Shown: positions 33,867 to 43,365, numbered from the stretch's first letter. The stretch is DNA of 64,000 nucleotides from Skermanella sp. TT6 (GCF_016653635.2 NZ_CP067420.1:5854001-5918000), one strand, 5' to 3'. Numbers and translations are program-made. Notes: generated by a model not told the origin, from the sequence alone.

Positions 33867-35432
33867 TCAAGCCGCGCCCGACCCGCCGGGAGCCCGCTTC
33901 AGCAGAATGCCGATCTCGCCCAGCCGCATGCCGCCGATGCCGTGGGCGACCGCGAAATAGACCGCGGCGCCGATGCCGACCAGCGCCGCGAGCGCGGTCG
34001 CCCGGACGACCGACGGCCCGGCGAGCCACGGCTCCAGCATCCAGGCCGCGCCGACCAGGGCGGCGCCCATGGACAGGCCGGCGAAGAGCAGGCGCGGGGC
34101 CCGGCCGCGCAGGCGGGCGTCGATGTCGAAATGACCCCGGCGGTGCAGCATCCAGCCCAGCAGTCCCGCGTTCAGCCAGGCGGTCGCGCCGGTGGCGAGC
34201 GCGATGCCGACATGGCCCAGGACGCCGATCAGCGCCAGCCCCAGCGCCGCGTTGGCGACCGCCACGACGATCGCGGCCCGGACCGGCGCCGACGTGTCGT
34301 GACGGGCGAAGAAGGCGGCGTTCAGCACCTTCACGATCACGTAGGCCGGGATGCCGATCGCATAGGCCGCCAGCGCCCAGGCGGTCGCCGCGGTCTCCTC
34401 CGGGCCGAAGGCGCCGCGCTCGAACAGGACATGGATGATCGGGTGGGCCACGGCCACCAGGGCGATCGCCGCAGGCAGCCCCAGCGCCAGGGCGAATTCC
34501 AGCGCACGGCTCAGGAAATGCCGGACCGCGTCGTGGTCGCGGGCCACGACGTGGCGCGACAGCACCGGCAGCAGCGCCGTCCCGATCGCGATGCCGATGA
34601 CGCCCAGCGGCAGCTGGTTCAGCCGGTCGGCGTAATAGAGGAACGATACCGCCCCGGAGGGGAGCAGCGAGGCCAGCACGATGTCGACGAACAGGTTGAT
34701 CTGCATCACCCCGGTGCCGATCGCCCCCGGCGCCATCAGGACGAACAGCCGCCTGACCCGCGGCGTCAGGCGCGGCCGGGGCAGGCGCAGGCTGATTCCC
34801 GCGGCATGGCAGGACGCCGCCAGCCAGACCAGCTGGACGACGCCGGCCAGCGTCACCGCCTGCGACATGGCGTACCCGGCCGACACGCCGGTCCCGCGCG
34901 CCAGCAGCAGCGCCGCGATCAGGGTCAGGTTGAAGGCGATCGGCGCCGCGGCGAACGGCCCGAAGCGCTCCAGCGAGTTCAGCACCCCGCCCAGCAGGGC
35001 CACCAGCGAGACCAGCAGCAGGTACGGGAAGGTCATGCGGGCATAATCGACCGCCAGCGCGAACTTGGCCGGCTCGTCCGCGAAGCCGGGCGCCAGCCCC
35101 TGCATCAGCCACGGCATCAGCGCCACCATGACGAGCACGAAGGGCAGCAGCACCGTCAGCATCACGGCCAGCGCCTCCTCCGCGAAGGCCTGCGCCGCGG
35201 CCCGGCCCTTGCGCTCCAGCTCGGCCGAGAAGATCGGCACGAAGGAGACGGAGAAGGCGCCCTCCGCGAACAGCCGGCGGAAGAAGTTGGGCAGCTTCAA
35301 CGCCACGAAGAAGGCGTCGGCGACCGGCCCCGCCCCCAGCACGGCGGCGGTCAGGATGTCGCGGGCGAACCCCGCCACCCGGCTGAGCATGGTCAATCCG
35401 CCGACGGTGGCGATGGCGCGCGCGAAACTCAT
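33867..35432 (-). CDS. murJ: Lipid II flippase MurJ
   Basis: Inner-membrane flippase of 521 residues with about 14 transmembrane helices. SRVAGFARDILTAAVLGAGP, VADAFFVALKLPNFFRRLFAEGAFSVSF-type sequence (ADAFFVALKLPNFFRRLF) and LLPSGAVSFLYYADRLNQLP are diagnostic of MurJ/MviN. It moves the peptidoglycan precursor lipid II across the membrane. It heads the murJ-trpS-pcp run; the usual glnD partner is missing upstream, replaced by a DUF2961 gene 46 bp away. Confidence 0.96.
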   Translation of the reverse strand: MSFARAIATVGGLTMLSRVAGFARDILTAAVLGAGPVADAFFVALKLPNFFRRLFAEGAFSVSFVPIFSAELERKGRAAAQAFAEEALAVMLTVLLPFVLVMVALMPWLMQGLAPGFADEPAKFALAVDYARMTFPYLLLVSLVALLGGVLNSLERFGPFAAAPIAFNLTLIAALLLARGTGVSAGYAMSQAVTLAGVVQLVWLAASCHAAGISLRLPRPRLTPRVRRLFVLMAPGAIGTGVMQINLFVDIVLASLLPSGAVSFLYYADRLNQLPLGVIGIAIGTALLPVLSRHVVARDHDAVRHFLSRALEFALALGLPAAIALVAVAHPIIHVLFERGAFGPEETAATAWALAAYAIGIPAYVIVKVLNAAFFARHDTSAPVRAAIVVAVANAALGLALIGVLGHVGIALATGATAWLNAGLLGWMLHRRGHFDIDARLRGRAPRLLFAGLSMGAALVGAAWMLEPWLAGPSVVRATALAALVGIGAAVYFAVAHGIGGMRLGEIGILLKRAPGGSGAA

Positions 35433-35478
35433 GATGGGGAGGGTCTAGCCGAGATGCCGGCCGCTGGGAAGGGCGCCG

Positions 35479-37641
35479 TCAGCGTCCCGGGTCGAAAGCC
35501 GGCTCCACCCAGCACCAGGCCTCGTACCCGATTTCCGACCAGGCCGACTCCGGGACGGGCATGCCCGGCAGCAGCGGCCGGCCGACCGGCTCGTACGCGA
35601 CCCGGACGCGGATCGAGGAGCGGCCCCGGGTAAGGTGCAGCGGCAGCAGGAACTCGTCCTCGGCCAGCCGGCGGCCGGCGGTCACCACCACGGGGGCCGG
35701 CGGGTCCAGCTCGCCCGGCGGGAAGCTGTGGTAGACCGTGTCCGACCCGGCGAGGTGCCAGGTGCCGGCCGGCTCCCAGACCGGCTCGGCGGCGGCGCCG
35801 TCGGCCACGAAGACCGCCGCGCGCTGGTCGGGCATGCCGTAGTCCAGCGTGCGGCGGAGCATCACCCCGTGGTTGTCCGGCAGGATGCCCAGCGTGAACT
35901 CCGACGTTCCCTTCGTGTAGCGGACCGTCCGCGTCTCCTGGCCGGGATCGGGAACCCCCCTGCGGCGCGAGGTCAGCGCGCGGGGCGCCGAGGCGTCGGG
36001 CGATCGGTAGCCGTGGTCCCGCTCGGACGCCGGGTCGCCGATCTCCAGCGCGTCGGTCCGGGCCAGCGAGGCGGCGGGCAGCCCGTACCAGTAGGTCACG
36101 GTCCGGTAACGCTCGGCCATGTCGTTGGTCCCGCCATGCTCCAGCTGGATGCGGGCGTTCCGGCCGAAGGGGAACAGGTCGGCCAGCAGGAACCGGTAGG
36201 CGGAATGGACCAGGTCGGCGGGCGCCTTGGCCTCGGCGGGGGTCGGGGCGCCCGTGGGATGGCCGGCAAAGGGCAGCGTCATGGTCCGCCCGCCCCAGTA
36301 ATCGCCCCCGCCGCCCCATTCCTCGGTGCCGGTGCCATGGCCCTGCGGGTTCTTCGCGTCGTCGAAGAAGAAGCGCGGGTCGCCCTCCAGCGTCCGGAGC
36401 TCGGCCCGGTCGGTGAAGGTGAACGAGGTGCCGACGAACGAGCCCGACCAGTCCCGGCTGCCCTCGATCCCGCGCGTATCGAGCAGCACATGGTCCCGGC
36501 CCGGCTCGCCGCCGCCATGGTCCCGGTAGGTGGCGTGGAAATACCCGACCGCCGACGGGCGGTCGCGGAACGGCTCGTGGCGCAGTTCCGCCGCCAGCTC
36601 CACCGGCGCCGCCAGGCCGGCGGGCGGCACCAGCTCCACCACCGCCCCGCGGAAGAACGGCATCGGGAAATAGCAGTCCAGGTGTACCCGGTCGCCGTCG
36701 TAGCGGATGGCCGAGGGGAACGCCTTGACCAGGTATTCCGAGTCGTCGCGGTTGTAGAGCAGCCCCGCCCCGAAGAACAGCGCCAGCGGCGCGTCCACCG
36801 ACGGCTCCGCCCTGCCATCCCAGGTTATCCTCAGCCGGGCATCGGACAGCTCGAGCGCGCGGTCGCGCGGCACGGTCAGCTTGAGCGCCCGGACCATGGC
36901 CGGTCCGTCCAGCCGGAACAGGGTCAGCGGCTTGCCGGGATCGAGCGCCGCCCGCTCCGAAACAGCCGTCCCCGGCGGGGCGATGTCGGTGCCGGACCGC
37001 CCGATCAGGTCGAGCACCGACGGGTCCGGCCGCGTCCGCAGGTCGAACGGCGGGGGCCGGGAGGACAGGGCCGTCCCCTCGGCGAAGCGGTGATGGATGA
37101 AATAGCCCGTGCCGTAGTGGGTCCGCCCGTAGGCCAGGCGCAGCGACCGCTCGAACGGGACCGGCACCCAGTTGAGGTCGGCGCCCCGGGTGGTCGGCCA
37201 GGACCAGGCCAGCGGCGGCGGCAGCGCCTCGACCGGCTGGAAGGTGGAGCCGGGAGTCGGCGATTCCGGCCCGTCGGTGCTGGTCTCCCGCACCACATGG
37301 TCGGTGCCGTCCACCTCGTAGTGCCACGGGCTGCCGTGCCAGTGGTTCGTCCGCACGAAATAGAGGATTCCGGGACCCGGCACGTCGAGCGCGACATTGA
37401 AGTCCGGCCGCTCGCCGTACAGGAAGTGGGAGGCGTCGGCGGTGCGGTTGCCGCCCTCGCGGTCGAAGGTGGAATCCATGTAGGCCCGGACGCCGATCCG
37501 CTGATAGGGCCACCGGTCCCACAGCGTATAGGCATCCAGCCCGGCCGGCACCGGGGGCGGCCACTCCGCGGCCGTTGCGCGGCCGCCGGCGGCCGCCAGC
37601 ATGCAGGACAGGGCGGCGGCGATCGCGATGCGTCGTTCCAT
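35479..37641 (-). CDS. Secreted DUF2961 protein (GH172-like)
   Basis: Protein of 720 residues with a cleavable signal peptide (residues 1-24, ending ATAAEW). The central domain has the DUF2961 marker GHGTGTEEWGGGGDYWGG, followed by HSAYRFLLADLFPFGRNARI. DUF2961 corresponds to glycoside hydrolase family 172, whose studied members act on fructose or arabinofuranose linkages. With about 390 further C-terminal residues after the early domain it is longer than single-domain members; the C-terminal part contains a beta-rich DUF2961-associated region. GGGGAGGA precedes the ATG. It lies 46 bp upstream of murJ on the same strand. The actual substrate is unknown. Confidence 0.82.
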   Translation of the reverse strand: MERRIAIAAALSCMLAAAGGRATAAEWPPPVPAGLDAYTLWDRWPYQRIGVRAYMDSTFDREGGNRTADASHFLYGERPDFNVALDVPGPGILYFVRTNHWHGSPWHYEVDGTDHVVRETSTDGPESPTPGSTFQPVEALPPPLAWSWPTTRGADLNWVPVPFERSLRLAYGRTHYGTGYFIHHRFAEGTALSSRPPPFDLRTRPDPSVLDLIGRSGTDIAPPGTAVSERAALDPGKPLTLFRLDGPAMVRALKLTVPRDRALELSDARLRITWDGRAEPSVDAPLALFFGAGLLYNRDDSEYLVKAFPSAIRYDGDRVHLDCYFPMPFFRGAVVELVPPAGLAAPVELAAELRHEPFRDRPSAVGYFHATYRDHGGGEPGRDHVLLDTRGIEGSRDWSGSFVGTSFTFTDRAELRTLEGDPRFFFDDAKNPQGHGTGTEEWGGGGDYWGGRTMTLPFAGHPTGAPTPAEAKAPADLVHSAYRFLLADLFPFGRNARIQLEHGGTNDMAERYRTVTYWYGLPAASLARTDALEIGDPASERDHGYRSPDASAPRALTSRRRGVPDPGQETRTVRYTKGTSEFTLGILPDNHGVMLRRTLDYGMPDQRAAVFVADGAAAEPVWEPAGTWHLAGSDTVYHSFPPGELDPPAPVVVTAGRRLAEDEFLLPLHLTRGRSSIRVRVAYEPVGRPLLPGMPVPESAWSEIGYEAWCWVEPAFDPGR

Positions 37642-37732
37642 GGCTTCCTCCCCGGACCGGACCCCGAAAGCTCTTTGCCGGCCCCGTCCGTAAGGTTAAG
37701 GTACCGGCCCGTCCTCCGGTACCCCGCCGACC

Positions 37733-38650
37733 ATGCAAGTCTATCTTCCCATTGCAGAAATGTCCGTCAACGGGCTGCTCGTCCTGACCATGGGGGGAGT
37801 CGTCGGTTTCCTGTCCGGCATGTTCGGGGTCGGCGGCGGGTTCCTGATGACCCCGCTGCTGATCTTCATCGGCGTCCCGCCGGCGATCGCGGTCGGGACC
37901 CAGGCGAACCAGCTGGTCGCCGCCAGCGTCTCCGGCGTGCTCGCCCACTGGCGGCGCAAGAACGTGGACGTCAAGATGGGGCTGGTCATGCTGGTCGGCG
38001 GGGCCTTCGGCACCGCGCTGGGCGTCTGGATCTTCGGCATCCTCCAGGAGCTGGGCCAGATCGACCTGGTGATCGCGCTGTCCTACGTGCTGTTCCTGGG
38101 CGTGATCGGCGGGCTGATGCTGATCGAGAGCGTGGGCGCGCTGCTGCGCGGGCGCAAGGCCGCCGTCCGGCGCAAGCTGCACAAGCACACCTGGCTGCAC
38201 GGGCTGCCGTTCAAGATGCGCTTCCACCGCTCGCGCCTGTTCATCAGCGCGCTGCTGCCCGGCGGCATCGGCTTCGTCGGCGGGCTGCTGGTGGCGATCA
38301 TGGGCATCGGCGGCGGCTTCCTGCTGGTGCCCGCCATGATCTACCTGCTCGGCATGCCGACCGCCATGGTGGCCGGCACCTCGCTGTTCCAGATCATCTT
38401 CACCACCGCCATCGCCACCTTCCTCCAGGCGGCGGCCAACAACACGGTGGACGTGATGCTGGCCCTGCTGCTCCTGGTCGGCGGCGTGATCGGCGCCCAG
38501 TTCGGCACCAAGGCCAGCGGCTACCTGCGCGGCGAGCAGGCGCGGGCGCTGCTGGCGCTGCTGGTCGTCGCCGTGGCCCTGCGGCTCGCCTTCGACCTTG
38601 TCGTGCCGCCGCCCAATCTCTACTCCATCACGGTCCCGGTGGACCGGTGA
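37733..38650 (+). CDS. TauE/SafE family sulfite/anion exporter
   Basis: Membrane protein of 305 residues with about eight helices. The repeated motifs GMFGVGGGFLMTPLLIFIG and AIMGIGGGFLLVPAMIYLLG are the two TauE/SafE halves. Family members export sulfite, sulfoacetate or related organic anions. It is the first gene of a likely operon with the TIGR02186 protein (10-bp gap) and the universal stress protein. Confidence 0.92.
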   Translation: MQVYLPIAEMSVNGLLVLTMGGVVGFLSGMFGVGGGFLMTPLLIFIGVPPAIAVGTQANQLVAASVSGVLAHWRRKNVDVKMGLVMLVGGAFGTALGVWIFGILQELGQIDLVIALSYVLFLGVIGGLMLIESVGALLRGRKAAVRRKLHKHTWLHGLPFKMRFHRSRLFISALLPGGIGFVGGLLVAIMGIGGGFLLVPAMIYLLGMPTAMVAGTSLFQIIFTTAIATFLQAAANNTVDVMLALLLLVGGVIGAQFGTKASGYLRGEQARALLALLVVAVALRLAFDLVVPPPNLYSITVPVDR

Positions 38651-38660
38651 GGCCCGGACG

Positions 38661-39446
38661 GTGACGCGCCCATCCGTTCAGGCCGGGATCGCCGCGGCGG
38701 TCCTGTCCGCCCTCCTGCTGGCCCTCCTGGCCGCGAGCGGGCAGCTGCCGCGAAGCGCCTGGGCGCAGTCCCTGGTCGCCGACCTGTCGAACCACCTGAT
38801 CGCGATCAATACCGGCTTCGTCGGGACCGAGGTCGTGCTGTTCGGCGCCATCGACGGCCCGGGGGACGTGGCCGTGGTCGTCCAGGGCCCGCCCAGCGAG
38901 GTGATGGTGCGGCGCAAGTCGCGGATCGCCGGCATCTGGATCAACGCCGCCAGCATGGAATTCCAGCAGGCGCCCAGTTTCTACAGCGTCGCGACCAACC
39001 GCCCGCTCGACCAGATCGTCGGCGACGCCGTGCTGGCCCGGCACGAGATCGGCCTGTCGCACCTTCGGCTGGTTCCCGCCGCGTCCAGCCGCGCGGCACC
39101 CGACCGGGTGCGGGAGTTCCGTGAGGCGCTGATCCGCAACAAGCAGGAGCTGGGCCTGTACGGCACCGCGCACGGCCAGGTCGCCTTCCTGGGCGAGCGG
39201 CTGTTCCGCACCAACGTCTATTTCCCGGCCAACGTGCCGACCGGGGCCTACACGGTCAGCGTCTTCCTGATCCGCGACGGCGACGTGGTCAGCGCCCAGA
39301 CCACGCCGCTGACGGTCAGCAAGGTGGGTTTCAGCGCCGAGATCTTCGAGTTCGCGGTGAGGCAGTCCACTTTGTACGGAATCTCGGCCATAATCTTCGC
39401 GGTGGCGGCCGGCTGGCTGGCCGGCGCGATCTTCCGAAAGGTGTGA
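38661..39446 (+). CDS. TIGR02186 family membrane-anchored protein
   Basis: Protein of 261 residues: N-terminal signal or anchor (about 8-35), a beta-rich periplasmic domain and a C-terminal transmembrane helix (about 235-257, ISAIIFAVAAGWLAGAIF). NTGFVGTEVVLFGAIDGPGD, VVVQGPP and RRKSRIAGIWIN are typical TIGR02186. The start is GTG at 38661; the ribosome site is weak. The family is usually found beside TauE/SafE genes, as here, suggesting a joint role in anion export or sensing, which remains inference. Confidence 0.87.
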   Translation: MTRPSVQAGIAAAVLSALLLALLAASGQLPRSAWAQSLVADLSNHLIAINTGFVGTEVVLFGAIDGPGDVAVVVQGPPSEVMVRRKSRIAGIWINAASMEFQQAPSFYSVATNRPLDQIVGDAVLARHEIGLSHLRLVPAASSRAAPDRVREFREALIRNKQELGLYGTAHGQVAFLGERLFRTNVYFPANVPTGAYTVSVFLIRDGDVVSAQTTPLTVSKVGFSAEIFEFAVRQSTLYGISAIIFAVAAGWLAGAIFRKV

Positions 39447-39447
39447 C

Positions 39448-39942
39448 ATGAGCGATCCCGGGACCACGGCTTCGACCACTCACCAGCGCATCTTCCTGGT
39501 GGTGGTCGACGACAGCGAGGAGCTGAACATCGCGCTGACCTACGCCTGCCTCCGGGCGCGCAATACCGGAGGCCGGGTGGCGCTGCTCTACGTGATCGAG
39601 CCCAGCGACTTCCAGCACTGGATCGCGGTCGAGGACATCATGCGGGAGGAGCGCCGGACCGAGGCGGAGCAGGTGCTCCAGCGCCACGCCAAGCAGGTGA
39701 ACGAGATCACCGGCACCCTGCCGATCCTCTATGTCCGCGAGGGCGAGCGGCGCGACGAGCTGCTGGGCCTTATCAACGAGGAGCCGTCGATCTCGATCCT
39801 GGTGCTGGCCGCCGGCACCGGCCCGGAAGGCCCCGGTCCGCTGGTCACCCACCTGGCCGGCAAGGGCGTCGGCAAGCTGCGCATCCCCCTGACCCTGGTG
39901 CCGGGCAGCCTGAGGCGCGAACAGCTCGACCTGATCACCTGA
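39448..39942 (+). CDS. Universal stress protein family
   Basis: UspA-fold protein of 164 residues. RIFLVVVDDSEELNIAL at the start and the C-terminal PLVTHLAGKGVGKLRIPLTLVPG match the family, though the classical ATP-binding glycine pattern is modified. The ATG begins one base after the stop of the TIGR02186 gene, so the three genes are translationally linked. In related genomes such a protein lies near trpS and nifU. Confidence 0.88.
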   Translation: MSDPGTTASTTHQRIFLVVVDDSEELNIALTYACLRARNTGGRVALLYVIEPSDFQHWIAVEDIMREERRTEAEQVLQRHAKQVNEITGTLPILYVREGERRDELLGLINEEPSISILVLAAGTGPEGPGPLVTHLAGKGVGKLRIPLTLVPGSLRREQLDLIT

Positions 39943-40089
39943 GCGGTCTTGGGTGCCCAGAACTGAGTTTCGCTGACCAAGACGCCCGAAAAAGCACCCG
40001 ACGAATCCGGTGCGTCGCCGTCGGCCGCCGCTGCGCTCTGGAGTCGTGCCCGATCAGGTCGGTCCGCCCGGGGCGGCTCATCCGATGCG

Positions 40090-40171
40090 TTGCGCCATGG
40101 GCGCAACCTACGATCATCGGCCCGCATCACCTCCGCCCTGCATCGAGCCGTAGGTTGCGCCCATGGCGCAA
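40090..40171. repeat. Perfect 23-bp inverted repeat in a gene-free spacer
   Basis: TTGCGCCATGGGCGCAACC and on (40090-40112) is exactly complementary to 40149-40171, separated by 36 bases. Each arm itself contains the palindrome TTGCGCCATGGGCGCAA. It sits in the 344-bp gene-free stretch 39943-40286 between convergent usp and cyclase genes, in which nothing else was recognised. Confidence 0.85.
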
Positions 40172-40286
40172 TACAGCGCGGCGATTGGAACGGCAGGCCG
40201 TGGGGACCGAAGCGGTTCAACCTGATCGGAAATCGCTGTAGCCGACCTGCGGGAGAGCCCGATACCCTGCCGATCGGCGGTCGGCG

Positions 40287-41513
40287 TCACGCCGCCGGGC
40301 CGAACACCTGGATCGGCTCCCTCAGGCCCTTGACCGGCTGGTAGCCCAGCGAGGTCAGGCGCGCCGGGCAGACCGACGCGAACGCCTCCGATGTCAGGAT
40401 CGGCCGGCCCATCTCGGCGCACAGTCCCTCGATCCGGCTGACCAGGTTGACCGCCGGCCCGATCACGGTGAAGTCCAGTCGGTCCGGCGCGCCGATATTG
40501 CCGTACATGACGTCGCCGACATGCATGGCGATGCCGGCCTTCAGGGTCGGCAGCCCCCAGGCCTGGAGCTCGCGGTTGCGGGCCTCCATCTGGCCGACCG
40601 CCTCCAATGCTGCGTCCAGCGCGTCATGGACCTTGCCGTCCGGCGCCGTCCCCTCCGGCAGCGGGAAGATCGCCAGCATGGCGTCGCCGATGAATTTCAG
40701 GATCTCGCCGCCGCGCGCCTGCACGACGCCGCCCATGATCTCGAAATAGCCGTTCAGAAGGCCGATCAGGTCGGCCAGCGGCAGCCGGTCCGCCAGGCTG
40801 GTGAAGCCCCGCAGGTCGCAGTACCACAGCACGGCGCGCAGGGTCTCGCCGGTGCCGCGCCGGATATCGCCGGACAGGATGCGGGTGCCGGCCTCGCGCC
40901 CGACATAGGTGTCCAGCACGTTGACCGCCAGCCGCCGCAGCGCCATGGTCTCCAGCACGGTGGAGAGCGCCGGCATCACGTCGTAGATCAGCGTGAGCTG
41001 GTCCGAGGTGAAGCCGCCGGGCCGGTTGGACGTCCAGGTCGCGACGTTCAGCCGGCCGGTCGAGAAGCGCATGGGCATGGCCACGTAGTCGGTGCCGCCC
41101 TGCGCCTTCAGGTCGTCCAGGATCGTATAGGGGTAGGGCGGCTCCAGCTGCTCGATCCGGTACCGCATGGCGTCGGCCCCGCCCTCGATGATCGCGCCGA
41201 TCGGGCTGTTCAGGTATTCGGGCCGGAGTTCGGTGCCGTGCTCGCGCTCGATCTCCTCGACGCCGTCCCGGTCCCTCAGCCAGTTGAAGGTGATGCCGCG
41301 GATCTGCGGATGGAGCATGCGCACCTGCCAGGCCGCGCGGAACAGCGGCACCCCGCCCTCGATCAGCCGCTTGCAGAAGGCGTCGAGCAGCGCCGCGATG
41401 CTGGCGGACCGCCTGCCGTCCTCCATCAGCCAGTCGATCAGCTCCATCCGGCTGAGGATCGCGCCGACTTCCGGAGGGCTCGGGCTGGCGTCGAGGGTCG
41501 GCTCGGTGATCAT
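40287..41513 (-). CDS. Class III adenylate/guanylate cyclase domain protein
   Basis: Protein of 408 residues. The C-terminal half (about 215-400) is a class III nucleotide cyclase: metal-binding Asp in VLWYCDLRGFTSLADR, GGEILKFIGDAMLAIFP with the second Asp, and the transition-state stretch FTVIGPAVNLVSRIE. The N-terminal half has no recognised sensor motif but resembles the region seen in other alphaproteobacterial cyclases of this layout. No membrane segments, so cytoplasmic. Product (cAMP or cGMP) cannot be decided here. Confidence 0.9.
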   Translation of the reverse strand: MITEPTLDASPSPPEVGAILSRMELIDWLMEDGRRSASIAALLDAFCKRLIEGGVPLFRAAWQVRMLHPQIRGITFNWLRDRDGVEEIEREHGTELRPEYLNSPIGAIIEGGADAMRYRIEQLEPPYPYTILDDLKAQGGTDYVAMPMRFSTGRLNVATWTSNRPGGFTSDQLTLIYDVMPALSTVLETMALRRLAVNVLDTYVGREAGTRILSGDIRRGTGETLRAVLWYCDLRGFTSLADRLPLADLIGLLNGYFEIMGGVVQARGGEILKFIGDAMLAIFPLPEGTAPDGKVHDALDAALEAVGQMEARNRELQAWGLPTLKAGIAMHVGDVMYGNIGAPDRLDFTVIGPAVNLVSRIEGLCAEMGRPILTSEAFASVCPARLTSLGYQPVKGLREPIQVFGPAA

Positions 41514-41622
41514 GGCGGTCCCGCGGTATCCTTTCGCCGGCGCTGGTTATGCTTGATCTGCGATACGATCCTGCCCATTTCCGAGGAAGCTCGCCAGTGA
41601 TGATGGTGGGAAGGAGAGATAC

Positions 41623-42180
41623 ATGTTTATTCAGACCGAACAGACCCCCAACCCCGCGACCCTGAAATTCCTGCCCGGGCGCGACGTCCTCGGGCGGGGC
41701 ACGGCCGACTTCCCGACGCCCGGGGATGCAGCCCGCTCGCCGCTGGCGCAACGGCTGTTCGAGATCGACGGCGTCGCCGGCGTGTTCCTGGGGGGCGACT
41801 TCGTCACCATCACCAAGGGCGAGGACCGGGACTGGTACCTTCTGAAGCCGTCCATCCTGGGCGTCATCATGGAGCATTTCACCGCCGGACGCCCCGTCCT
41901 GATCGAGACGGCCGCCGACGACAACGCCGCGCACGAGGACGACGACGAGATCGTCGCCCAGATCAAGGAACTGCTCGACACCCGGGTCCGCCCCGCGGTG
42001 GCCCAGGACGGCGGGGACATCACCTTCCAGGGATTCGAGGACGGCGTCGTCTACCTCAACATGAAGGGCTCGTGCGCCGGCTGCCCCAGCTCGACCGCGA
42101 CCCTGAAGGCCGGCATCGAGAACATGCTGCGCCACTACATCCCCGAAGTGGTCGAAGTCCGCCAGAACGCCGCCTACTGA
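41623..42180 (+). CDS. NifU family iron-sulfur scaffold protein
   Basis: Protein of 185 residues with an Nfu N-terminal domain (FIQTEQTPNPATLKFLPGR) and a C-terminal NifU domain carrying CxxC in MKGSCAGCPSS, which binds a 4Fe-4S cluster for delivery to target proteins. AAGGAGAG precedes the ATG. Length and layout are normal for alphaproteobacterial NfuA-like proteins. It is divergent from the cyclase gene and convergent with the deacetylase-like gene. Confidence 0.95.
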   Translation: MFIQTEQTPNPATLKFLPGRDVLGRGTADFPTPGDAARSPLAQRLFEIDGVAGVFLGGDFVTITKGEDRDWYLLKPSILGVIMEHFTAGRPVLIETAADDNAAHEDDDEIVAQIKELLDTRVRPAVAQDGGDITFQGFEDGVVYLNMKGSCAGCPSSTATLKAGIENMLRHYIPEVVEVRQNAAY

Positions 42181-42202
42181 GCGGCGCCCTTCCGGGCACC
42201 TG

Positions 42203-43288
42203 TCACGGGTCCGGCACCAGGAACTGCATGCCGAACCAGCGCCAGCGGCCGTCGGCCGCCGGCAGCGTGCAGTTCAGCCGGGTCCGGCCGGGGGGCATCT
42301 CCTCGGCGATCCGCAGCTCGATCCGGTTGCCGTCGAGCCGTTCCAGCGTCGCCCGGCCCTGGCCCGACACGAAGCAGGCCAGCCGGTCCAGGTCCCGCAG
42401 CTCCCCGGTGACGGTGAAGCCGACGCTGGGCGGGTTCAGCGCCGGCGGGGACCGCAGCATCGGGTCGGCCGGCGTCACGTCGGCGACCGCGAGCGGCAAG
42501 GCGTTGGCGGCCAGCCGGAAGCGGTCGATGCCGCCGAACGACTCGTTCATGAAGAAACGGGGCAGCGCCAGCGCATCGGAACGGGCATGCGCCACGCCCG
42601 AGGACTGGCTGAACGCGGCGTCGAACCCCTGGCGCCGCGCCAGGTCGCTTACCGCGAGGCTGTAGCTGCCGAACGGATAGGCCAGCAGGGTCGGCCGCAC
42701 GCCCAGCTCCGCCTCGACCCGCTCCACCGCCCTGGCCAGGTCGGCGGCGTTCTGCTGCACCGTGCGCTGGGGCATCGACAGGCCGGCGGCCGGCAGCACG
42801 CCGATGGCGGCGCCCGCCCTCGCGACCTCCCGTACCTGCGCCCAGGTCATGTGGGTCTCGGCGCCGGCATCGATCGGGTCCGGCGCCACGAACAGGGTGA
42901 AGGGCAGGCCGGCCTTCTTCAGCCGCGGGAAGGCCTCGCGGTAGACGGAGCGGTGGGCGTCGTCGATGGTCAGCGCCACCGTCCGGTCCGGCAGGGGGGC
43001 GCCCCGCCGCAACCTGTCGAGGACCGCCGGCAGGGGCATCACCGTATAGGCGCCGTCGGCCAGTTCCTCCAGGTGCTGCTCGAACTGGTCCAGCCCGATG
43101 CTGACGGGGCCGTACTGGTCCTCGCCGAAACGGCCATAGGCGAACACGACAGCGCCGGCGCCCTGGTCCGGCGGCCCGGAAACCGGCACCTCGCCATGGA
43201 CCCGGCCCCCGCCGAGCAGGGTCAGGCAGAAAAGGGCGGCGGCGAGCCGGCGGACCGGCGGTGCCATGTGGAACAGCTTCAAGGCCAT
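42203..43288 (-). CDS. NodB-fold polysaccharide deacetylase-like protein, metal site degenerate
   Basis: Secreted protein of 361 residues (signal about 1-33, ending VHGE). The NodB fold is recognisable: motif 1 VALTIDDAHRSVY (106 on), FTLFVAPDPI, and motif 3 LLAYPFGSYS (about 202). Motif 2, which normally reads like SHTxxH and supplies both metal-binding histidines, is IGVLPAAGLS at about 162-171. So two of the three metal ligands are missing. A C-terminal beta-rich region of about 90 residues follows. Either catalysis is lost and the protein binds glycans, or the site is unusual. ATG 43288 has GGAG upstream. Confidence 0.8.
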   Translation of the reverse strand: MALKLFHMAPPVRRLAAALFCLTLLGGGRVHGEVPVSGPPDQGAGAVVFAYGRFGEDQYGPVSIGLDQFEQHLEELADGAYTVMPLPAVLDRLRRGAPLPDRTVALTIDDAHRSVYREAFPRLKKAGLPFTLFVAPDPIDAGAETHMTWAQVREVARAGAAIGVLPAAGLSMPQRTVQQNAADLARAVERVEAELGVRPTLLAYPFGSYSLAVSDLARRQGFDAAFSQSSGVAHARSDALALPRFFMNESFGGIDRFRLAANALPLAVADVTPADPMLRSPPALNPPSVGFTVTGELRDLDRLACFVSGQGRATLERLDGNRIELRIAEEMPPGRTRLNCTLPAADGRWRWFGMQFLVPDP

Positions 43289-43365
43289 GCATCTCCGAAC
43301 GGCTTCCTTGTGACACAAATGGAGTGCCGCAACAAGATTGCCGCTTCCGGCCGGCATCGGCGGCG

